NCBI GenBank assembly: GCA_903824185.1
Contig: CAIJVU010000063.1
Location: forward strand, 57,682 to 121,681
Length of the DNA: 64,000 nt
Origin: an uncultured Hyphomicrobiales bacterium
Lineage (GTDB): Bacteria > Pseudomonadota > Alphaproteobacteria > Rhizobiales > Beijerinckiaceae
Direction of reading: 5' to 3'
Made by a program: the position numbers and the translations under genes. The notes beneath the pieces are model-generated. The model ran no database searches. It was not told where the DNA came from and worked only from the letters and a program-made list of their open reading frames with translations. Shown here piece after piece: positions 58,623 through 64,000 of the stretch (position 1 is the first letter of the stretch; every line of letters starts with the position of its first letter).

Positions 58623-59324
58623 TTAAACGCTGCGCATCAATCCGCCATCGACGCGCAGGCTTTGGCCGGTGATATAGCCGGCACCGTCTGAGGCAAGAAA
58701 AGCGACGGTGGCGGCAATTTCGGCGCTGGTGCCGTAGCGTTTCATCGGCACGCTGTCGCGGCGTTCATCGACTGGCGGCAGGCTGTCGATCCAGCCAGGC
58801 AATACATTGTTGATGCGGATATTCTGGGCCGCATATTGCTCGGCAAAGAGTTTGGTGAAGACCCCAAGACCGGCGCGGAAGACGGCGGAGGTGGGGAACA
58901 TCGGGCTTGGTTCTGACACCCATGCGGTCGAAATATTGATGATCGACCCTTTGTTTTGTTTTTGCATGACAGGCGTCACAATGCGCACCGCCTTGATGAC
59001 ATTCATGAGATAGATATTCATGCCTTCCTGCCATTGCGCGTCGGTGATGTCGAGCAAGGCAGCGCGCGGGCCATGGCCGGCACTGTTGACCAGCACGTCA
59101 ATGCGGCCATAGCGCTCGATGGCCCGATCCGCCAAGGTCTGCAGCGCCTCGCTGGATTGATTGCTGCCGGTCAAGCCGATGCCGCCGAGTTCCTTTGCGA
59201 GGGCCTCGCCCTTGCCCGATGACGAGAGGATGGCGACCTGATAGCCCTCGGCTGCCAAATGGCGCGCACAGGCAGCGCCCATGCCGCTGCCACCGGCTGT
59301 GATCATGGCGACTTTTGTATTCAT
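58623..59324 (-). CDS. Short-chain dehydrogenase with altered catalytic residues
   Basis: This 233-residue SDR has the cofactor motif TAGGSGMGAACARHL (GGSGMG), NSAGHG (for NNAG) and the C-terminal GQSLRVDGG. The usual YxxxK is replaced: the aligned segment is TSAVFRAGLGVFTK, with serine at the tyrosine position and arginine at the lysine position. A subgroup of SDRs with this SxxxR form appears to exist, but its reaction is not established. The upstream serine in INISTAW is kept. It is convergent with panE. Confidence 0.82.
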   Translation of the reverse strand: MNTKVAMITAGGSGMGAACARHLAAEGYQVAILSSSGKGEALAKELGGIGLTGSNQSSEALQTLADRAIERYGRIDVLVNSAGHGPRAALLDITDAQWQEGMNIYLMNVIKAVRIVTPVMQKQNKGSIINISTAWVSEPSPMFPTSAVFRAGLGVFTKLFAEQYAAQNIRINNVLPGWIDSLPPVDERRDSVPMKRYGTSAEIAATVAFLASDGAGYITGQSLRVDGGLMRSV

Positions 59325-59341
59325 GGGATCCTCGTTTTAGG

Positions 59342-59932
59342 TTGATCGGTTGCGTGGGACGGGACGGCGTTGGATTCAATGACCCGCGTTTGAAAGAAAA
59401 CAGCTTGCAAAACGGGGAAGAACCATTTTCTCTGCATAAAGGATTTTGGGATGTGATAGAAGATCCCTCTCTTGTTTATCCCTCTTCAATCGATCAGGCA
59501 GGTGGCGTGGACCAAACGAGTTTGTATGAGCTTGTAGCGGATTATGGCGAGGTCTATGGCCATGCTTTGCCGCGCGACAGTTTTCTTCTGAAAAGCATTG
59601 ATCAGCCTGACCATTGGATCAATCTATCTGACGCGATCGGGTTTGAACGGGCGCAGCAGCTCGCTGCAGGGGAGGATCAACCCTCAGCATCGGAAATGCA
59701 GGCCTTGATCTTTTGGCAGGTCGAGCAGGCGTTGGAGGCAGGGGAGATTCATGTCACGCCCGTGATCTGGCTTTGTCCGCTGCAAGATAGCAGCGCGGTC
59801 TTGGCGGTTGAAAGCTGGGATGACGAAATGGACGTTGAATTGAAATTCAGGCTGATTGGCAAATATCAAACGCGGTCATCGGCCATTGAGGATCTCAACA
59901 CACAGTATATTTTTGATGCCTGTGAGATTTAA
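59342..59932 (+). CDS. Hypothetical protein, start uncertain
   Basis: This is a soluble acidic protein of about 196 residues without signal peptide or recognised domain. It has several tryptophans and acidic clusters (HKGFWDVIEDPSL, DQPDHWINLSDAIGFERAQQL, VLAVESWDDEMDVEL). The frame runs back to 59315 and overlaps the divergent SDR start. No ATG is available; TTG at 59342 or GTG at 59354 are the candidates, both with weak ribosome binding sites. The gene may be diverging or missing its true start. Confidence 0.5.
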   Translation: MIGCVGRDGVGFNDPRLKENSLQNGEEPFSLHKGFWDVIEDPSLVYPSSIDQAGGVDQTSLYELVADYGEVYGHALPRDSFLLKSIDQPDHWINLSDAIGFERAQQLAAGEDQPSASEMQALIFWQVEQALEAGEIHVTPVIWLCPLQDSSAVLAVESWDDEMDVELKFRLIGKYQTRSSAIEDLNTQYIFDACEI

Positions 59933-59973
59933 TCGGTGGCATGAAGGCCATGGATAACCGCAAGCGCTCTTTT

Positions 59974-60723
59974 TTAAAGAGTAGATTCTGCGTGATCGAG
60001 GATTGAAAGAAAGGCCGCTTGATTGGCATGGCGCGCATCGTGATCATGCTCATAGCGATGAAGCTGGATAAAGAGCAAATAAAATCCGGCAAAAATCAAA
60101 CCCAGATTGGATATGATGCTGAGGCGGTTGAAGGATTGCATTTTCCGCAAGACAAGCAATCCCGCATACATCGGAAGCAGAGCCATGATTTGCCCGACCT
60201 CAACCCCCACATTGAAGCTTAGGATTTTGCCGAGCATGGAGGAGGCATCGCTATAAATAGGCAGTTGTTGCAAGCGGGTGGACAGGCCAAACCCATGCAA
60301 AAGACCAAAGAGAAAAACCATCAAAACCTGATTGGGAGATTGCATATCAAGCCAACGCTTGAAACCGTCATTATTATCAAAGCCCTTATAGATCACGCTG
60401 GCGGCAATGGCAGCATCGACAAGGAAATAGTTGAAGGTTATTTTCATATAGGTTGCAAACACCAAAGTGATGCAGTGACCAAGCGTGAAAGCTGTGATGA
60501 ATTTCACAATGTCTTTGAATGCGGTCAGAAAAAACATGACGCCAAATAAAAAGAGAAGATGATCATATCCGGTCAACATATGGGTTGCCCCCAGATGGAT
60601 ATAATCAAAAAGACCGCCTTCATTCATGCGGACAATATCTTCAGGCGATATGTTATGAGCGAAGGCCTGTGTTGATATGAGGCTTCCCATGGCAGTCAGC
60701 AAAATATAGTTGAGATTTTTCAT
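59974..60723 (-). CDS. HupE/UreJ-family membrane protein
   Basis: This 249-residue protein has a signal-like N-terminus (ending QAFAHN) and about six to seven helices. The family motif is HMLTGYDHLLFLFGVMFFL, and FTLGHCITLVFA and LLHGFGLSTRL follow. HupE and UreJ proteins are linked to nickel or cobalt uptake. No hydrogenase or urease genes are adjacent, and no cobalamin-type leader was seen. The C-terminus is histidine- and aspartate-rich (HRYEHDHDARH). Confidence 0.82.
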   Translation of the reverse strand: MKNLNYILLTAMGSLISTQAFAHNISPEDIVRMNEGGLFDYIHLGATHMLTGYDHLLFLFGVMFFLTAFKDIVKFITAFTLGHCITLVFATYMKITFNYFLVDAAIAASVIYKGFDNNDGFKRWLDMQSPNQVLMVFLFGLLHGFGLSTRLQQLPIYSDASSMLGKILSFNVGVEVGQIMALLPMYAGLLVLRKMQSFNRLSIISNLGLIFAGFYLLFIQLHRYEHDHDARHANQAAFLSILDHAESTL

Positions 60724-60970
60724 GGGGCAGATCCTGCAGTAAACAAAACAATTGTAACCCTTTAATCATTGATTGTGACATTTCTGTTACGCGTCGAAAA
60801 GCTGTGCTCTCACATACCAACAGTGATAAACATTGCACGACCATTTTGGCTTTGCCGTGGTTCTACGAATTTGGGATTTTGAACGGGGGCGTGTATAAGG
60901 CTCTCACGCCTTCAATCAGCGATTATGCGTGTCTTTGACGCAAATCCTTTTCACCGCACAGGATCCCCCG

Positions 60971-61444
60971 ATGTCATTTCCCTCCCAGCATCTTTCTTTG
61001 CTTTTGCGCTATAGTGGTATCAGCGGGATTGCGGGTGCGGTGAATCACGGATTTTTCAGTGAAGAACGATCGTTTGTGACGGCTGTGATAGGGATTGTTC
61101 TTTACCTGATGGGCGCCTTTCTGGATCACCGCAACCACCCCGATGAAAGCGATGATTGGCGAAGCCTGTTTGGCTTCGGGATCCTGTCTTCAATCGGATT
61201 GGGTTTTTTTACCGGCGGCCTTCAACATTTTCCCGATAGTCCGCAACGCAGCATGTGGGTGGTTCCCTTGGGCTTTGTCTTGAGCGTTGTGGCGCTTTAC
61301 ATGCTGGAAGGGCGCGAGAAAATGCCCGTGCGCTCCTTTGCGCTTTATGCCGCTTTGGGAACGGCCCTTGTGGTGGCCGGTTGTTTCGGCGCTTGGGAAG
61401 TGGTTGATCACTGGGGTGGCACCCCTCATACCCATTCACACTGA
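60971..61444 (+). CDS. Membrane protein of unknown function with histidine tail
   Basis: This 157-residue protein has about four hydrophobic helices (about 30-48, 68-85, 98-112, 125-142), a DHRNHPDESDDW loop and the C-terminal sequence HWGGTPHTHSH. AGGA lies eight bases before ATG at 60971. It is divergent from the HupE/UreJ gene across a 247-base gap. The histidines and the neighbour suggest metal handling; that is inference only. Confidence 0.65.
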   Translation: MSFPSQHLSLLLRYSGISGIAGAVNHGFFSEERSFVTAVIGIVLYLMGAFLDHRNHPDESDDWRSLFGFGILSSIGLGFFTGGLQHFPDSPQRSMWVVPLGFVLSVVALYMLEGREKMPVRSFALYAALGTALVVAGCFGAWEVVDHWGGTPHTHSH

Positions 61445-61498
61445 CGTGATTTTTAGTGTGCGGATGGGATCATCAGAGTCACACGGCGCTTGATGCAG

Positions 61499-62179
61499 TT
61501 AAACCTCACTTTCGGTTGAGCGCGTAGGGGACAGGAGCCCCACGACAAAGAAGGCAACAAGCGCGCCCACCATTTGTGCGGTGATGAAGCCGATCACATT
61601 CTCAGGAGCGATGCCCGAAAAACTATTGGTTAGGGAGCGGGCGATGGTCACTGCAGGATTGGCAAAGGATGTGGAGGCGGTAAACCAATAGGCTGCTGTG
61701 ATGTAAAAGGCGACCAAAGCCGGTATGGCCTGTTGTGCATGCCGTACACCCAAAAGAATGGTCATCACCAATCCGAATGTCGCGACAGCTTCGGCAAACC
61801 AGAGCGCATGCCCTGTTCTGATTTTGGTGGAGAGCGCGATGAGGGAGAGATCAAACATGCCATGTGCGATGATGGTGCCGATGATGCCACCGGCGATCTG
61901 AAACAGGGTATAGGCAAAACACTCCGGAAAAGAGAGCTCTTTTTTGAGCGTGAAGACAAGGCTGACCGCCGGATTAAAATGCGCGCCAGAAATGGGGCTC
62001 AAGAGTGTAATCAAGACAAATAAAATAGCGCCTGTTGGCAGCGTATTGCCCAAAAGCTGCAAGCCGACATCACGGGTTAGTTGTGTTGCCATGATGCCCG
62101 AACCAACAACCGTTGCAACCAACAATGCGGTTCCGATCAGTTCAGCCAATAATCGTTTGGGGAGGTTGTAAGACGTCAT
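61499..62179 (-). CDS. MIP-family channel (aquaporin/glyceroporin)
   Basis: This 226-residue channel has six helices and both NPA motifs, in GAHFNPAVSLVF and SFANPAVTIARSLT. The region after the second motif keeps the selectivity arginine (NPAVTIAR). Several alphaproteobacterial MIP proteins of this type (AqpS) export arsenite from ars operons; none of those genes is present here. ATG at 62179 gives a normal N-terminus; upstream AAGGA is at long spacing. Confidence 0.88.
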   Translation of the reverse strand: MTSYNLPKRLLAELIGTALLVATVVGSGIMATQLTRDVGLQLLGNTLPTGAILFVLITLLSPISGAHFNPAVSLVFTLKKELSFPECFAYTLFQIAGGIIGTIIAHGMFDLSLIALSTKIRTGHALWFAEAVATFGLVMTILLGVRHAQQAIPALVAFYITAAYWFTASTSFANPAVTIARSLTNSFSGIAPENVIGFITAQMVGALVAFFVVGLLSPTRSTESEV

Positions 62180-62382
62180 GCTTGGGCTTTCCTTGATCAG
62201 ACGGTTGCAGCCACTCATGGGCAGAGAATTTTAACGGCACAGTGCATGTCGATAAGCGGCAATCTTGTTTTGAAACGCAAAGGACAGGGTAGAGAGCCCC
62301 ATCCTCTAGATTATAAAATAGCGCTTTTGTTTTTTAAGCTCTATAACAAAATAGGATATTTTGAAATGCGTGAGGAGCAGTC

Positions 62383-63060
62383 ATGGTTTTATGGAATGGG
62401 ACGCGCGCAAGAAAACCATTTCGCTTTTTAACGCTTCTCCTCTTTGTTTGCTTGTTGCTGTCACTGTCCACGCCCTCTGGTTTTGCGCAATTTTTCTCCG
62501 TGGAAATGACGCCTTTGGAGAGAATGCCCTCAGGGCTTTATAAACTGGACCAGACGCATGCCAGTTTGACATGGAAAGTCAAACATCTGGGCCTTTCAAA
62601 TTACACAGCTCGATTTGCCCAATTTGAGGCGGATCTGAAAATGGATGTCAAATATCCTGCCAACAGTCATTTGAATGTGACGATATGTGTGATGTGCCTC
62701 AAGACTGATTTTCCCTTTGCGGCCGAGCTTGATTTTGATCAAGTGCTTGCGTCCGGCAAAGAGTGGTTGAATGGCGAGCGCTATCCCCAAATGTCATTCC
62801 AATCCAAGCGCATTGAAATCACGGGTAAAAACACGGCCAATGTGCATGGCGATTTGACGATGCTGGGCAAAACGCATCCCCTCATTCTCCATGTGATTTT
62901 TAATGGCGCCTATCAAAAGAAATTTCTGACCAATGTTCCGGCGCTTGGATTTTCAGCAACCGCGACGCTCAACAGAAGTGATTGGGGTTTCACGACATTG
63001 ATCCCCATCGTCAGTGACAAGGTCGACATCATCATTGAAGCGGAATTTGATAAGATTTGA
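62383..63060 (+). CDS. YceI-family periplasmic protein
   Basis: This 225-residue protein has a signal peptide (FLTLLLFVCLLLSLSTPSG, cut near FAQ). A single YceI lipocalin-like domain follows, with GLYKLDQTHASLTWKVKHLG at the start and the C-terminal SDWGFTTLIPIVSDKVDI. YceI folds bind long isoprenoid or lipid chains in the periplasm. GAGGAG lies five bases before ATG. It stands between the aquaporin gene and a formyltransferase gene without a shared operon. Confidence 0.9.
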   Translation: MVLWNGTRARKPFRFLTLLLFVCLLLSLSTPSGFAQFFSVEMTPLERMPSGLYKLDQTHASLTWKVKHLGLSNYTARFAQFEADLKMDVKYPANSHLNVTICVMCLKTDFPFAAELDFDQVLASGKEWLNGERYPQMSFQSKRIEITGKNTANVHGDLTMLGKTHPLILHVIFNGAYQKKFLTNVPALGFSATATLNRSDWGFTTLIPIVSDKVDIIIEAEFDKI

Positions 63061-63110
63061 TGATGTGTTCTTAATAGACACGCGGTCTTATGCGGGGCGT
63101 TTGAAAGAAC

Positions 63111-63860
63111 CTATTCAATCACAAACCGAATGCCATGCAGCCAATGGCTGTAGCGGTCTGGATGATCGCTGGCAAAGGCCAGTCTGTATTTTTGTCCCTC
63201 TATCATCAGATAGGGAAAGACTTCGCCGTCGCTGTCACCAAAGGCAAACACTCTGCGCTTGAGTTCCGCTTCGTCAATATCCAAGGGGATATGGCAAATG
63301 GCCGCAAAGTCCTTTTTGCGATTGGGGGTTCTTTTCCACTCCACATCGATGCTTGGCAAATAATCGGTTTGATTGGCAAATGGGGAAGCCAATTGTTTAA
63401 ACAAATCCACCATATGATCTGTTGTTAAATCCACCAATTCCTGTGGTCTTGTATGATGTTGAATATCAAACTCGACAACAGCGATGATTCTTCCGGCATC
63501 TATTTTGGGCGACATTTCATGCAGCGTCACGCCATATTGTTTGGCGCCATCATATAATGCATAGAGAAAAGGTGCCCAGCCGGAATAATAGGTCGATCCC
63601 GGATGAAAATTATAACTGCCATATCCGATGCGGGCCAAGATTCTGGCAGGGATATAAAATCTCGTGCCGAAGGAGATCAGCCGGGAGGACAGTAAATAGT
63701 CATCCGGCAAATCATCGATCTGGTTGGGATGAACCAGCTGCAAGACATTGATGTTGGGATTTTCGGCGAGCAGAAACGGCGTCAAAAATTCGGCATAGGC
63801 GCGCGATGTCAGTAATATGACATGGGCGAGCTGAAAATCATTTTTTTCGAAGCGTTTCAT
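63111..63860 (-). CDS. Formyltransferase-family protein, probably sugar N-formyltransferase
   Basis: This 249-residue protein has the 10-formyltetrahydrofolate transferase catalytic set in one block. YNFHPGSTYYSG carries the N and H, GVTLHEMSPKIDAGRII carries the D. The N-terminal part does not look like methionyl-tRNA formyltransferase. The C-terminal half, with a DIDEAELKRRVFAF segment and a GQKYRL strand, resembles enzymes that formylate amino sugars of surface polysaccharides. No strong ribosome binding site precedes ATG. Confidence 0.8.
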   Translation of the reverse strand: MKRFEKNDFQLAHVILLTSRAYAEFLTPFLLAENPNINVLQLVHPNQIDDLPDDYLLSSRLISFGTRFYIPARILARIGYGSYNFHPGSTYYSGWAPFLYALYDGAKQYGVTLHEMSPKIDAGRIIAVVEFDIQHHTRPQELVDLTTDHMVDLFKQLASPFANQTDYLPSIDVEWKRTPNRKKDFAAICHIPLDIDEAELKRRVFAFGDSDGEVFPYLMIEGQKYRLAFASDHPDRYSHWLHGIRFVIE

Positions 63861-63954
63861 TTGCCGACATGAATTGATTGCGCAGGCTTCTATATGCCAT
63901 CAAATCATTCAAAAAAACGGATCATTTGATATTATAGTTAAAGGCCGTTCTGGA

Positions 63955-63999
63955 TTAAAAACGAATAAAATCAATGGGGCTGACATAGATAGCAGAAAA
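63955..63999 (-). CDS. Possible C-terminal end of a gene entering from outside the window
   Basis: A minus-strand frame open at the window edge ends TAA at 63957-63955 after about fourteen codons (FSAIYVSPIDFIRF). It lies upstream of the formyltransferase on the same strand and could be the end of a neighbouring gene. The fragment is too short to identify. Confidence 0.2.
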   Translation of the reverse strand, partial: FSAIYVSPIDFIRF

Positions 64000-64000
64000 A

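Noticed and set aside
60724..60970. Possible cobalamin or metal riboswitch ahead of the HupE/UreJ gene
   Set aside because: No conserved B12-box-like core or ordered stems were found in the 247-base gap.

Overview
The window is a chromosomal segment of an alphaproteobacterium; the order is not resolvable from this stretch alone. The evidence is gene order and family type. The F1 operon atpHAGDC stands without F0 genes and follows priA, which is divergent from a xerC-type recombinase. The run secA / PpiC-type isomerase / argJ / mutT and the run sppA-ihfB-lapA-trpF-trpB-trpA-accD are both typical of the class. AccD has the eroded zinc finger seen in many alphaproteobacteria, and hpf is the long form followed by ptsN. 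Coding density is high, base composition is moderately GC-rich, and no tRNA, rRNA, CRISPR array, prophage or insertion sequence was recognised.

Layout. 1-1.6 kb: a cut-off alcohol dehydrogenase and a membrane acyltransferase with a cysteine-rich tail. 1.7-6.6 kb: F1 ATP synthase on the minus strand. 6.9-11.2 kb: nitronate monooxygenase, PriA and XerC. 11.2-13.1 kb: patatin-like lipase and 3-hydroxybutyrate dehydrogenase. 13.3-20.4 kb: Fur/Zur-type regulator, EamA exporter, MutT, ArgJ, parvulin and SecA. 20.5-25 kb: a less conserved stretch with a small winged-helix protein, a possible 45-residue protein divergent from it, a lipoprotein, a tartrate/malate-type dehydrogenase and an L,D-transpeptidase. 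25.2-29.7 kb: AccA, a methyltransferase, glyoxalase II, thioredoxin and FolC. 29.8-36.9 kb: RidA, then the sppA-to-accD run. 37-39.6 kb: a class A penicillin-binding protein. 39.6-44.5 kb: Bcr/CflA exporter, YgjP-like peptidase, intracellular PHB depolymerase and an aminotransferase. 44.5-47.6 kb: class I fumarase, PtsN and HPF. 48-50 kb: an orphan 7TM histidine kinase behind a very AT-rich, repeat-laden leader. 50-53.6 kb: two small exported proteins, an FTR1 iron permease with a clear iron-type operator, and a secreted metallophosphoesterase. 53.8-59.3 kb: TPR protein, two D-2-hydroxyacid dehydrogenases, two GNAT acetyltransferases, ketopantoate reductase and an SDR with altered catalytic residues. 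59.3-64 kb: unknown protein, HupE/UreJ permease, unknown His-tailed membrane protein, aquaporin, YceI protein and a sugar-type formyltransferase.

Functional links. AccA and AccD together supply the acetyl-CoA carboxyltransferase. PhaZ and BdhA (with the patatin-like lipase beside BdhA) point to polyhydroxybutyrate storage and mobilisation. SecA, SppA, the parvulin, the L,D-transpeptidase and the penicillin-binding protein serve export and envelope construction. TrpF, TrpB and TrpA complete tryptophan synthesis.

No complete undescribed multi-gene system could be demonstrated. The strongest regulatory signal is a TTAGAA-N3-TTCTAA palindrome lying exactly in the spacer of the ftr1 promoter, with a second near-copy upstream. 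The AT-rich leader between hpf and the orphan kinase, the 20.5-21.1 kb regulator/small-ORF pair, and the HupE/His-tailed membrane protein pair are the other places that merit work.
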